Program-made: the position numbers and the translations under genes | NCBI GenBank assembly: GCA_022059125.1 | Contig: JAEUWY010000005.1 | Location: forward strand, 5,270,001-5,334,000 | Source: Corynespora cassiicola | Lineage: Eukaryota; Ascomycota; Dothideomycetes; Pleosporales; Corynesporascaceae | Length of the DNA: 64,000 nt | Direction: 5' to 3' | Notes under the pieces: model-generated | The model's database searches: none | Told to the model about the DNA's origin: nothing | Seen by the model: the letters and a program-made list of their open reading frames with translations, nothing else | Shown: positions 1-11,218 of the stretch, piece by piece | Position numbering within the stretch: the first letter of the stretch is position 1 | How the letters are laid out: the number at the start of each line of letters is the position of its first letter

Positions 1-1
1 T

Positions 2-886
2 GACATTCAGCCCAAGCCAGCTATGGCGGTTCCCTACACATCAGCTGCCATCCAAACCGATGCGGCTCCTTACATGTCCATTGATGTGCAGACCGTTGCT
101 GCCCCAAGCGCATCCACCGGCGTTCAAACCGATATCACCGCTCCCAGCGCATCCACCGGCGTCCAAACCGATATCACTGCTCCTAGTGCATCAACCGCTA
201 CTCAGACTGAAGAAGCTACGGCGGCTCCCTACGCATCCACTATTGTCCAAACCGATGCGGCTCCTTACGTTTCCGTTGCTGCGCAGACGATTGCTGCTCC
301 CAGCGCATCCACTGGCATCCAAACCGATTCGGCTCCCTGCGTTTCTACTGTTGCGCAGACGATCACGGCTCCCAGCGCATCAACCGCTACTCAGACGGTC
401 ACTGCTCGCTGCGTGTCCACTGCCATCCAGACGGATGCAGCTCCAAGCGACTCCATTGCTGCGCAGCCCGTCGCTGCTCCCCACGTCTCCACGGCCGTCC
501 AGACGGATGCGGCTCCCGGCGTCTCCACTGCCGCGCAGACAATTGCTGTTCCCAGCGCATCCACGGCCGTCCAGACCGACGCGGTAACCACATCCTCCAA
601 GTCCCACCGAGGACCTGGACTCTTCTCCAACTGGCTCTTCGCCACCATGCTGTTCTTGGTGGCAGTCTTCGTGGCGCGGGAGTTCCAGTACTCCCTGGGC
701 GGACTCGGCAGTTGCCAGCACCATTTCCGTGGGCCATTCGGCGCCGGCAGGTACCTCTTGGGGTATCTCCCCATTGGTTTCCAGTGGGGTGACGGCTGGA
801 TGGCGGAGGCGGTTGCCCGGGCCACGGCAACCCTACTCATCGGCTTCGATGGGTGGGTAGCCGTGGACCCTGCTCCCCTCCTGTGA
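2..886 (+). CDS. C-terminal part of a membrane-anchored protein with tandem QT (LC8-type) motifs
   Basis: The frame is open from base 2 through the ATG at 23 to the TGA at 884-886, so the true start probably lies left of the window. From the ATG it gives 287 residues. Residues 1-190 are a Pro/Ala/Ser/Thr repeat with Q at positions 11, 23, 35, 48, 61, 76 and then every 12 residues to 184. Fourteen of these are Q-T and one is Q-P. Nine fit [V/I/T]-Q-T-[D/E], the core of the dynein light chain LC8 (DYNLL) binding motif. A hydrophobic segment at about 201-219 looks like one transmembrane helix, followed by a tail of about 65 residues with Gly and aromatic residues. The layout suggests a disordered scaffold tethered to a membrane that could zip LC8 dimers along its length. 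LC8 binding is inference from the motif; the rest is read directly. A Ser/Thr-rich stalk without LC8 binding is the alternative. Confidence 0.65.
   Translation, partial: DIQPKPAMAVPYTSAAIQTDAAPYMSIDVQTVAAPSASTGVQTDITAPSASTGVQTDITAPSASTATQTEEATAAPYASTIVQTDAAPYVSVAAQTIAAPSASTGIQTDSAPCVSTVAQTITAPSASTATQTVTARCVSTAIQTDAAPSDSIAAQPVAAPHVSTAVQTDAAPGVSTAAQTIAVPSASTAVQTDAVTTSSKSHRGPGLFSNWLFATMLFLVAVFVAREFQYSLGGLGSCQHHFRGPFGAGRYLLGYLPIGFQWGDGWMAEAVARATATLLIGFDGWVAVDPAPLL
60..580 (+). repeat. In-frame 36-bp coding tandem repeat with a 72-bp higher order
   Basis: The repeat encodes a 12-residue unit of the type Ser-Thr-Ala-Val-Gln-Thr-Asp-Ala-Ala-Pro-x-x. Units 6 to 15 keep strict 12-residue spacing, while the first units vary between 12, 13 and 15. 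In the second half, QTD-type units mostly alternate with QTI/QTV/QPV-type units, which gives a 24-residue (72-bp) super-repeat. Synonymous differences between units show the array is old enough to have diverged at the DNA level while keeping the Gln-Thr core. Confidence 0.8.
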
Positions 887-1579
887 ACCACTGCCGGGTT
901 CGCCCATTTGGTTATTGACATATCCGTTGACATACATCTACTGGTACTGTGATAAATCCGGCATAAGCCTTCATGGCATGGTTTCTTTGTTTTATTTTCT
1001 TGTATCATTATCGGGGTTTGGGGGGGCGTTCATGTAATGTGTGGTTTCCGGGCGCTATTTCCGATGTAATGCTCTGCTTTTCCTTCGCGCTGCTTTATAT
1101 TTCCTTTATCTGCGTTGATTTTTCTCTTTATTTCTCAGTTTGTGTGCGTTGCTTTTCTCGCGTTGCTTTTTCTTTTCCTTTGTCGTGCTTTTCCTGGGTA
1201 GTTGACCGCCGTGTCTCTCCCACCTTGATGTAATTTCCTTACTATTTCCTTACATTTCCTTTGTTTTTCCTTTGTCTTGTATCTGATATTCATGTACGGC
1301 GCCCGGAAACCACTTCTAACTGGCTTGTGATACCCACGATACCCGGACCTCGAAGGAGGATCCTGTTTTGTAATAGAAACCATTGCCATAACACGTTTTC
1401 TTTCTGAAATTTGCTGAGTGATGATTGCATTCTTTGGGTTTGCTAAATAACAGCACCCTCACTCTCACGAGATCAAGGTCATTCCTCCGCAAGCCCTACC
1501 CATGCCTCGACCTGACCGACCTATAGTCCACACCCTGGCTTGGATGTCAAGCGCGAACCGACCTTTTTTGAACTGGGGG

Positions 1580-1965
1580 AGTTGGTTGTGGAGCCGACAA
1601 AGAGTTCAACTAGTAAGGCCGGAGGGCAAGAATAGAATGGCAACCACATTCAGTCACGATAGTTGATTGTGGAGCCGACAGCACCTTTAACTAACTAGAC
1701 TAAGGGAGAGGGATGATGGCCATATTCAATCAGGATAGTTGGTTATGGAGCCGATAGCACGTTTGACTGCTCTACCTTGGAAGGAGGAACGACGACCATA
1801 TCCAATTGAGAAAGACGATTATGAAGCCTACAGCGCGCTTAACTGGCTGGACTTGGGGGAAGAAACGACGACTACATTCAATTGGGAGAGTTGATCATGG
1901 AGTCGGAGGATTGACCACCAAATCCAACCAAGAAATTTGACCATGGAGCTGACGAGAGCATCAAC
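1580..1965 (+). repeat. Degenerate 76-bp tandem repeat, about six copies
   Basis: Copies begin with variants of AGTTGGTTGTGGAGCCGACA at 1580, 1661, 1737, 1813, 1889 and 1935. The spacing is 81, 76, 76, 76 and then a shortened 46. Each full unit continues with a variable middle and ends near CATATTCAATCAGGAT. The period is not a multiple of three and no frame stays open through it, so it is not coding. Copies differ at many sites, which points to an old minisatellite. Confidence 0.75.
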
Positions 1966-2059
1966 CAGCTGGTACAAACAAAACACCAGCCCCCAAACCA
2001 CGAGGGTAAGGACTCTACACCTCCTCACCCCAATGCCGCAATCTCGATCTCCCATCCAG

Positions 2060-2086
2060 CACAAGCACAAGCACAAGCACAAGCAC
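2060..2086 (+). repeat. CACAAG hexamer microsatellite
   Basis: About four and a half perfect copies of CACAAG lie in a C-rich, gene-free stretch. Other short arrays follow nearby: GGGAT pentamers (about 2510-2530), GGCT tetramers (about 2686-2703) and CATGC pentamers (about 2815-2837). Confidence 0.8.
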
Positions 2087-3149
2087 CATCCATCCACCCC
2101 ATGCACAAAAGCCCTCCCATCACATCCTCACACCGCAACACGCCCTCTCTCCCCCCCTCCCCCCCCTCCCCCCCTTGGAGCCCAAGGCCAGAACGCTCTC
2201 CCTCCCTGCCAGCCCAGCCGGGTAGCGTGCGAAAACCACTCACGATACTCTCATCCACCTACCTACCTATCGAAAAGGAAAAAAAAAAAAAGCAGGGCCC
2301 TTCCCAGCCAGCCGGTCGGCTGGCAGCGAAAACAAAGTTTGGCATCCTGAAGAGATGCGAGAAGGAGAGAGAGGGAGAGAGAGAGGGAGCCCATTACGAT
2401 ATTCGCCTTCGTGCCCAACGCATGGCCCGGCACCGTGTCACGTCCGTTTGAGGGGGTGGAGAGACTCCTTTGGCGCGGTTGGCGGGTCGTCGGGTACGAT
2501 GCGGATAGGATAGGATGGGATGGGATGGGATGGTTTACACACCACGCCATACAGCTCCCCTTCCTCCCATCCCTCCTCCTAGCCCAGACGTCTAGCGCGA
2601 TGGCCCTCGTTCAGCCCGACCGGAGAGTTGACGACAGGGCACTGTTTTGGGAGCGTTGATTCAGAAAGCCGATGGAGGGTTTGACTGGCTGGCTGGCTGG
2701 CTGGCACGCTGCGTGGAAAGGAAGCAGGGACCTATGGCTGGCGAGACTCGCCCCCTTCGCGGCGGCGGCGGGGGCGGCGGCGCCAGGGAGAGTCGGGAGC
2801 AAAAGAACGCCATTCATGCCATGCCATGCCATGCCAAAGCGCGCAGCAAGGCTCCTCGGAGGCAAGGCGAATGCGAGGGCGACTTAGTCCGAATGCAGGC
2901 TGGCGAAAGAATGGAGACGACGGGGATTGGGGGCCCTTTTTGTCGTCGCCCAGGCCTTCCCAATGGCATGCTAACCTACCCAACTACCTACTGTGTACCT
3001 ACCTACACAAGGGAGGGGAGGGGGAGCAGTCGGGGTAAGAGTAAGGGCCTCGGTACCACGCCTTTTTTTTACAGGGGGGGGATAAAAGGCCCGAAATGCA
3101 GGTAGGAGGGCATCGTCACTTGAGGTGGTGGCGCGGCACTTGGTGGGTT

Positions 3150-3181
3150 GCTGGTGCTGGTGCTGGTGCTGGTGCTGGTGC
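3150..3181 (+). repeat. GGTGCT hexamer microsatellite
   Basis: Five near-perfect copies of GGTGCT lie in intergenic DNA. The same hexamer array reappears at about 35160-35190 upstream of a different gene. Confidence 0.8.
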
Positions 3182-6100
3182 GATGCATTCATTAATTGCA
3201 AGGCGGCCGCGGCCATGTGGCCACGCGCGTGTTTGTGTTGTTGACGAGGCACAAAGGCAAAGCACACGTCGAGAGGAAGGCATCACATCACGGGCAAGTA
3301 TGTACATAGCCACGCACACACAAACCCGAGTTGATGGGCAGTGGTGGAATGGATGGGCTCAGGGTACGCCTTTCTACCAAACAAAAAAAAGCCACCGATT
3401 CGCGAACCCGCGCCCAAGGGAACAAAAAAGAAACAAGAGCCTTGCACACACGCACGCACGCACGTACGCTTTGTGCCAAACAAGCCCCCTCACCCCCCAA
3501 AAATACAGCCACCACATAGTCTCCGAAAGGCCGCTAACCAAAGGGTGGCTTTTCATGCACGACTGCCCATCCATCTGCCTTAGCGGGGGGCCACTTGTGT
3601 CATTGAGCCAGCGAATGTTGGGCGCGGCGTCTAGCAACCACGCGGCGAAGAGGGGGGAAAACAAAAAAGAGAGACTGGGGGCTGGGGAAAGACAATGCCT
3701 ACCTACCTTAGGGCAAAGGGTCAAAGGGTAATTTCTCCTTCCCGTTGTCTTGGGGCCGGACTACTGACTAATTAGTACGTACAATGGTACCTACCTCGGG
3801 GGGCGGTCCGCGGAGCTGGATGAGAACAAGGGTGACGACGATGGGCAGGACGAGAAGCGTACGATGTTTTGCCTTGGGGACTGGGGGGCTTGGGGGCTGG
3901 GCTGGGCTGGAAGGCACTGGATGTCGTGGGCGGATGGAATGTTGTGCTTTTCTTTCCTTGCTCTGCATTCCCTTCTCGAAAAGATGAAACGGGGGCGAAA
4001 TCGAGACTTTGTGATTATCGATCGAGGGATTTTGTTGCGAGCTTGGTATGGAAAATTCTGTAGCTCTAGCATGGACGATTTGCTCACCGGTAAAACGATG
4101 TTCGATCTGCTTTCTCGGCTTGCGCCGGCTCGCCGCGAGCACTGTTCAGGTTATAGATGCGCTACGAAGTGCTAGACTTCCCACGGGAGAATAAGGGCAA
4201 GGGACTGCACGCCAGGCAGCAGGAACCCACTTGGAGGCCATGGCATGGGGGTGGAGGGGAAGGGAAGAGGGGGGGCCGCCAACTACCGTCCAAGACATCT
4301 TGTCGCATCGCTCGCACGGGACCAGCGGCCATGATGGGCAGCCGGAAAGTCTGGCGGTGGGAGGAGATGGGCATCTATCTGTGGCTGGCATTCTCCACTG
4401 CGCACCACGAGAGAGCATCTGTTGCCGGCCAGTCCTTGCTACCAGGCTGCCTCAAGTCCGTGGAGGAGGATTGATCGACTGGCCGCCTTCCTCGGGTCCG
4501 ACGTGCCGAGTCGGAAGCGTGCGAGCGTCGATCAACGGTGAGCTCCAGCTGGTCGCGCTGGTTGCTGATGTGCGTGCGGTGTGTTGTTGGTCGCCGGCCA
4601 CTTGCGCGCTGCCCTGACTCAGGCGGCTGATGGGCGAGGGGGACGTGCGACGTCTTGGAAGCCATTCGAGAACGGATAGGTGAGGGCGCGCGCGTGGCAA
4701 GAGGAGCGAAGGGTACACAAAAAAACAAAAAAAAAGGCGAGAAAAAAGAGGGTATAGTGGCTGGGGCGACGAGAGGTCCGTAGACGGAGCAGGAGGGAGG
4801 CGAATAGGTGTGTAAATGGTCGGAGGGGAAGGAAGGTTTGAAAGTAACCTTTTGAAATGACGACAACGACATCCCAGAGCAAGGAAAGGGAGAAAAACAA
4901 TAACAAGAGACACCTCAGCTTGTTACCGCTGTTGGCTGCCTGCTGCTGGCTCTGGCTCCCGTCCGCTGCAACGTGGTGATCATACGTGTTCGCTGTACGC
5001 TTCCATGCTCGGCCTTGCCCATCCACCCACCCACAAGCTGCAAGTCCAAATCACTCGCAGGACACACAACCCACCACACCCTCCCCGGGACCGACTGGCG
5101 AGGCTCGGCGGGCGGGCGGCGAGGCGGGGCGAGGGAACAGATGGATGCACCCGCCGAGCTCAACACACTCGCAGTGTGCGCTGCATTGCGCTGCGCTGCG
5201 CTGCTCTGCTCCTCAACCCAGCGCACGCGCCCACGTGCATCATCGACTTGGCTGCTGCTCGCAGTCATCCAACTGGTACCGGCGCAGCGAGCGCGCCAAT
5301 TTCCGCACAGCACCTGAAGCGCGAATCAGGCCATGATGCGTCATGGCAAGCGCCGGCCAGGACACGTCTAAGAAGGGGGACGAGCGCTTCGCCGCCTCGC
5401 CGCATCACTGTACCACCAGGGCAATAACTGGATCCGTGGGTGGATCGAGTGGGATATACGACATGCACAGTGCAGATGATGAGCGCGAGCGTGGGTCGCT
5501 GATGGGCATGGTGGGCGTGGCCAGCGCCGGAAGCATGTGATAGCGCCCGTAGACAGACGCAAGGTACATGATAGAGGGTTGGTAAAATTTCTGCTTCATA
5601 TATGGAATGCGGGCTCTAGATTGAAAGCGGCTTGCTTTGGGCATCAAAAGATCAAAACGGTCCTGGAGCAACGGAAGAGCAGCTGATACGCTTATCGCTC
5701 GCACCTGGATGGGGTGCTCAGGAAAATCAAACCCGCTGGACCTTCCGGCGACGGGAGCGAGGCTGCATTAGTCAATTCGTCCGTGAGATGAGGGGCAATG
5801 AATCGAATCGAATCGTGCTCTCGATGGCATTTTCCGCAACGGATCATGGGAATTAAGCAGCAGTCTGATTTCTGTCGGATCTCTCTCCCCTTCCAAGCAC
5901 GCAAACCATGCAAACTGTCATCAAATGGCCATCCAGTCATCTCGCATAGCGTTTCGTGGCGACCATACGCAGCCAAGGTATATACATTCGAATCATACTC
6001 TCGCGTGAAAAACGCTCTCGTGCCATGATGCATATCGAACCGAAATTCCGCTCTGGTGGTAGAAATGGGAACAAAGACGAATCGTAATAGCGAACATGAG

Positions 6101-6713
6101 CAGCGAGTTTTGGCAAAGGAAAAAGCAGGTCAAAAAAACAAGGAAATAGCAGCAAAATAGAAAAACAGACACAACAGGGCCGTGGTATTCTGGCAGTGAT
6201 AGAGACGCGGCGCTAAATCCTATTCATGAAGCTGGCACAGCCACGGGAGACAGTCCAGGCGAACAAACATCCAGACGAGAGGCGGCGCTCCGGCGGTAGA
6301 AGAGACGGCAAAGAAACGCTAACCGGATAACGTACATTAACGGCAGATGGCATGAATCTTTGCTCTGTAAATGTAGAAATTAGATACGACGGGGGGCACG
6401 CCAGAAAGTGTTTCCTGAACCGGCTCATGGCAAACTCCGTGTGGGTAAAGTTCCATCCATGGGACTATCCAGTCTATCCGGCAAAGTTTGGGATATTCAA
6501 AGGGATCCTTTAGGGGCGGGAATTTCAAATATTAACCGCGGCAACGGGACTCCAGGTCAGGCAGGCTCCTGAACACTTGATAAAGATGGGGTATCTCCAG
6601 GTATGGTAGAAGGACAGGAGGAACAAAGGGCTACCTGGCGGCCATGGGAAATCTACCTCCGGGTCTTGGAATCAAAACAAACGGGCTGTCACACTAGATC
6701 AGGGCCGATTTGT

Positions 6714-7751
6714 TTATCTACGACGGCCCTGTTGAGGCTGCTGCTGCTGTTGCGGCTGCTGTGCCAAGGGGTATTCTGGGGAAGCTTGTGTCAGTAGGCT
6801 GGAGCGGGCAGGATCTCTCAAGCAGTATACTTACGACGACCATCAGAGGCAATGTAGTAACCGGGGGCAGCAGTGCTGTTGGGGGCTTAGCGATATACCA
6901 AAAAGTCATCGTCATAGTATCCAAAATACCTTGGTGTGCTGGCGGCGTAGGTCGTGTGCGATGGCGTCGGGGCTACGGCACGTCCATAGGGGTCCTGGGC
7001 AACGGGCTGTCCGTAGGATCCGTAGGCAGACTGGGTGGGTGCGTAGGTTGGGTGGTCCCGCCCGCTGTTTGACGGGTAGTTAGCATACGAGTCCTGCGGC
7101 TGTGTCCTGGGCGCAGAGGCGGGGACGCCATAGGCCGAATGCGCCTGGTGCGAAGATCCATAGGCCGTGGGAGTGGTGGTGTAGTGCGGCTGTCCAGAGG
7201 TCTCGTACGCCGAGGAGGCGGCGTACGTCTGTCTCGCCGGCTGGCGAGCAGCTCCGCTGTCGAGGCCTTCCGACGGACCCCAATGCTGACGGGCAGCGTG
7301 GGTGCGCGAGTCCTGGTATGCAACTAGAGGAGTGTCAGGATGCTTTGCTACCTTTGCACTCGGCGCGTAAGGACTACCTCGCCCCGGATCCCGTGGATCC
7401 CGCTCCTGTTGCCAACGCTGTGAATCCTGCTTCAAATCCAAAATCATTTGCTGCAGCCTTGTCAGCCTGGTGGTGCCTCGGTACGCGTACGCTGACGCTG
7501 GGGTTGGGGGAAAAGACCTACCGAAGTCAAGGTGCGATACGCCGTGATCCAGTAGCCGGCACGACCCTGTTTGTTCTTGTCAGAAGGAGAGCTGGGTGGA
7601 GGTCAAGGTGAGAGGTGCGCACATCGTACTCGCCGGTGCCGTGTCCAGGCCTGACGAGGGCGTCAGGGCCCAGGTAGCGCTGGATGTCGGCGGTGATGAC
7701 CTCTCGGGCGATGCCGTCACCCGGCACGAACCACTGATTTGCCCGCGACAT
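6714..7751 (-). CDS. rfeG: RfeG-type conserved fungal protein (putative transcription factor), five exons
   Basis: Exons on the minus strand are 7751-7623, 7566-7522, 7450-6930, 6875-6835 and 6775-6714. All phases close and give 265 residues. The start is the ATG opening MSRANQWFVPGDGIAREV, followed by ITADIQRYLGPDALVRPG, the conserved N-terminal signature of proteins annotated as RfeG in Aspergillus and relatives. Exon 2 supplies GYWITAYRTLTS and exon 3 a Tyr/Ser/Pro/Gln-rich disordered middle. The last two exons give the conserved GYYIASDGR and a poly-Gln tail ending in RRR. A 54-bp stretch inside exon 3 (7377-7324) also has GT..AG ends and a CTGAC box; if spliced, the protein loses 18 residues in frame. 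The name rests on remembered family annotation, and I cannot confirm DNA binding from sequence. Confidence 0.85.
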
Positions 7752-10700
7752 GTTGTTTTGGACGCTGTGTGTGTGTTGTGTGAAGGTTAGAGAAGGAGAA
7801 AGGAAAGATGACACTGATGTCAGTGCCGGGAGGGGCCAAGGAATACGACCGGAACAGGCAACGAGGGGCTCAAGGCACCGAGATAAGGCGGTTCCAGGTG
7901 TGGATAACCAAAGCGGATGCGGATGCAGGAGAGAAGAGGCTCGGGGAGATCCAGAGCAGAGGGAGTAGAGCAGGCCACAGGGTAGGGCGGGGGTGGGATG
8001 GACCAATTTACCGGCACTTGTCTGGTGACTGACGGGGCGGCGTCCAGGAGGGGTGGGGTGGCTTCAGCTGTCACGGCAGGCGGACAGGCAGGCAAGCGGT
8101 CGGTATACGAAGCAGCAGGCGGCGGGCGACGGGCGACGGGCGACAGGAAGAAGAGCGGCCTAGGACAGAGGGGGGAGGGCGTGCGGCTCTTTTAGAGAGG
8201 CCAGCGGGGACTTTTCTCGCGGGTGCAGCAAGTGGGGCGCGATTGGTTGGGGCGAGAGGCCAGCGTCGACGGGCGATGCGATGCGGTCGAGGCGATGCAG
8301 GCGGGCAGCCGGTGCAGTCAGTGCAGTCAGTGCAGCGCGGGCAAGGGCCTTGGCTGGGACGATGATGGCACACGGAGCAGGAGGCGCAAGAGTGGAAGGG
8401 AATCGAGAGAAGCCAGCACCGCCGGTGGCTCCCGAACTACTTATTCGCACCATAGCGGCCTCAGGTTGTTCGGCGGCGGCAGCGCTGGCCGCACGTCGGG
8501 CTCGCACGCCTCGAAAGAAGTGGATCTTGGGCACCGACCGACAGCTCAGCCGTATAGCGCCCTGCATGCAAGCTTGTCCTGTGGCGATTGGCGGCCGTGC
8601 GAGCCCTCGCTGGGGGGGCCCATCGGCGCCGGCCTGGGAACGTCGTCATGGTCATCAGTTCACCGACTCCATGGCCGTGCCTGTGCCTGTGTCTGGTCCT
8701 GTCCGCTCCTGTCCTGTCGCCTTGGGCACGAATGCAATGCTGCGCTGAAGCCGTCGCCGGCCGCTGGCTGCGCTGCCTGTGGGTGGTCCCGACAGGCACC
8801 CGGCAGCACCAGACGGCCAGACGGCCAGACAGCGACCAGACAGCGACCAGACAGCACAAGACAGCAGCCAGACAGCAGCCAGACAGCCGCCCATCATAAA
8901 AGTCGCCGCCTCCCCATTGGCCTCGCCCGCAAGCTCCATCCTCGGAGCCGCTGCAGCGTCGTCTGTCTGCCTCCAACAACATCGACGTTGTATCCTCGGC
9001 CTCGCGAGCCCGGCTTGCTACACGCTCAGTCAGTCTGCCAGCCCCGCCCGCCGCCCTGCCAGTCCTTGTCCTGCTCTACCTTGCCCTGCTCTGTCCTGTC
9101 CTGTCCTGCCCTGCACTGCACTGCGCTGCACGCGGCTGCTGTGCGTAGCCGTCACGATGCTGCGCCCGTCTGCATTTTGGCCTATGCTGCCGCTGCCGCT
9201 GCTGCCACCACCAGCACCACTCGCTGCGGCCCATATTGCCGCCAATTCCTACCAATATCTGTGACCCCGACGCTCCCGTTCTTTGCTGCCCTTTGCTGCC
9301 ACCGTCACTCTACGCCCAGGCCCACCTCGACTCCGCGCCCTCCATGGCCGCATGCTCCCGCCCTCTCGGGCTCTGCGCACTCGTCCGCTGCCCATGGATG
9401 GACGGATGGATGCAGGTCGATGAATGGACTGGCCGCCGCTTGGCCCGCCATTCGTCTCATTCAGAGCTGCCCGAACGCGCCAATTCCGGGCAACACAGCA
9501 TCGGGGGGGCATGGAACCCTCAGCCAGTTGAAGAGCTAGATTCGCCAGTTGGGATTAGCTTCGTCACTCCGCCGACCATGTCCTGTGCCCTTCCGTCGTT
9601 CGCTGAGAACCAGCTGTTTTTTTCTTCTTCTTCTTTGTTTTCTTTCTCTCCTGTCATCCCCCAGGGCCATGTACTACGCAAGCTCACATGGCCGCCCAAG
9701 TGCGCGCTTTTGGCCTGCCCGCCGTGTCTGTTGATGTCGAGAGGGACCGATGCTAGCCAGGCGCTTCACTTCCTGAATCCACCATCTCATATCTTCCCTC
9801 TGATCGTCTGATCAGGTGCTGAGCAGTTTGATAGTCCGACAGGGTAGAACCACGGAGCCTTAACTCAGCCTTGATATCCGCCAAGGATGAACGCCCAACC
9901 CGTGAGCAATGTCGGCTTCACACTTTCGAAGCAGTTCCTGGCCTACGCGAGGCACACGCCCTGTCCCACGCCTCGTCCCTGGCCTAGTGCTTCCGGTGTC
10001 CGTTTACGTCCTTGGACGTCGTGTCCATCGCAATACCCGTCGTGCGTCGCCGTGGCGTGCGCCCTCGATTGGACGCCGGCGCAGCGCATCGTGCCCCCCT
10101 CCAAGCCAGGTGGCACGAGGCGCGTGGGCCGGCTGCCAATGTGCTTTTCCCGCTGCTCCTCTTGAATCGAGTAAAATCAACCATGTCCATGGAGTCGTTG
10201 TTGCTCCCCAGTTTATTCTGAGGGAACCTCTGTTCGGGCTTACGCAAGATCAGCCGTGTGCCCAGGTATACATCCCGCGCGAGGGTTGCGAGGATAGGGA
10301 TATGGCGGTACAGGTTAGAAGCCCAACGCCGCGAATCCGCCGGGGGTTCGAGGAATGGTTACCCTGGACCCGTCAGATAGACACCTCCCAGAAATCTTCC
10401 CGCTGCGTCTTCGAATCGCGATGGCTGGTGATGGCTACACGCCCGGAATGCGCCAGCCTTCGCTGCTGGCTGCGGAGACTGCCCACTTGCCCGAGAGTTG
10501 AGACGCGCGGTGGAGAAGTCTATCGGCCGAATTTCGGGCATCGATGTTTGCTTCATACTCGGCTGGTCTCAGCCGGTCTGAAGAGTCAGTATATACCGCA
10601 GCGGCGACGCTCACGTCGCTCAAATCTTCGGAGCTGTTTGAGGTTGTACGCGAATATGTCATGGCGTTAGCGGCGGCTCACTGCTTGTCAATTAAACTGG

Positions 10701-11218
10701 GCTGCCTGCCAATCAACAATCGCGGCGTGGCCTCCCCAATCTATGGGAGGCTACCTGGGCCTGAACCACGGGGTCCCAAGCAAACGTGCGGACTTCCCGT
10801 CTGCTCGAAACCCGAGCCGTCATGAGCCCGTCTACTGGAGCCGGATCTTGGCTCAACCGTTGTAAACGTGCGGCCTCAGGTTCATGGTACATCTACCGTG
10901 TTGGCCAAGGGGAGCGAATGAGGGGCCGGGCAATGTCAGAAGCCCATCCATTAACCAGAGAAGGACCCCAGTCCCACGCCGAACCTTCGTTCAGCGCTGT
11001 CTCATGGCAAGGGGCAATATGATATGCGAACTCTATCTACCGTGAAAATCGCCTCCATCGTCTGATGGCAAACTGATCGCTCCCCCCTCTCGCACCAAGT
11101 AGTCGGCGCGGGTCCTCACCGTCGCGCGTCTTTTTCTGCCCAAGGCCGCACTTCCTGACGCCGCGCTGAAGGCGACCATCACGAGGAGCGACGTTGGCAC
11201 ATGCTCGCCATCATATGC
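7752..11218. other. Intergenic region upstream of the RfeG-type gene, no supported gene
   Basis: The interval is GC-rich up to about 9.8 kb, with several overlapping open frames, including one of 438 codons at 8223-9539. Their products are arginine/cysteine/serine-rich without any domain, and they overlap frames on the other strand. I read them as chance frames in the promoter and leader region of the minus-strand gene. CT-rich and cagacag repeats are present. From 9.8 to 11.2 kb I see nothing. Confidence 0.6.
8808..8892 (+). repeat. Short tandem repeat CAGACAGCGAC/CAGACAGCAGC
   Basis: About seven degenerate copies of a 10-11 bp unit containing CAGACAG run in tandem in non-coding DNA, about 1.1 kb upstream of the RfeG-type start codon. 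Confidence 0.7.

Larger units (their letters stand above)
887..6713. other. Long gene-poor interval rich in simple repeats
   Basis: I found no open frame here with convincing coding character. The longest ones are arginine-, proline- or serine-rich and overlap on both strands. The stretch holds a T-rich tract (about 970-1290), a 76-bp tandem repeat (1580-1965), hexamer and pentamer microsatellites between 2.0 and 3.5 kb, and purine/pyrimidine runs. The last few hundred bases before 6714 probably include the 3' UTR of the minus-strand gene that follows. A non-coding RNA cannot be excluded from sequence alone. Confidence 0.6.

Noticed and set aside
391..1008. 205-codon minus-strand frame opposite the QT-repeat gene
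   Set aside because: It is the antisense shadow of a tandem coding repeat, which keeps all frames open. The plus-strand frame has the regular motif and the membrane helix.
7102..7611. 169-codon plus-strand frame opposite the RfeG-type gene
   Set aside because: It lies antisense to exons and introns of a gene with conserved motifs and has none of its own.
8223..9539. 438-codon open frame on the plus strand
   Set aside because: The product is low-complexity (Arg, Ser, Cys, Pro, poly-Ala) with no domain. It overlaps other long frames in this GC-rich region and runs through a CAGACAG repeat. It sits in the upstream region of the minus-strand RfeG-type gene.
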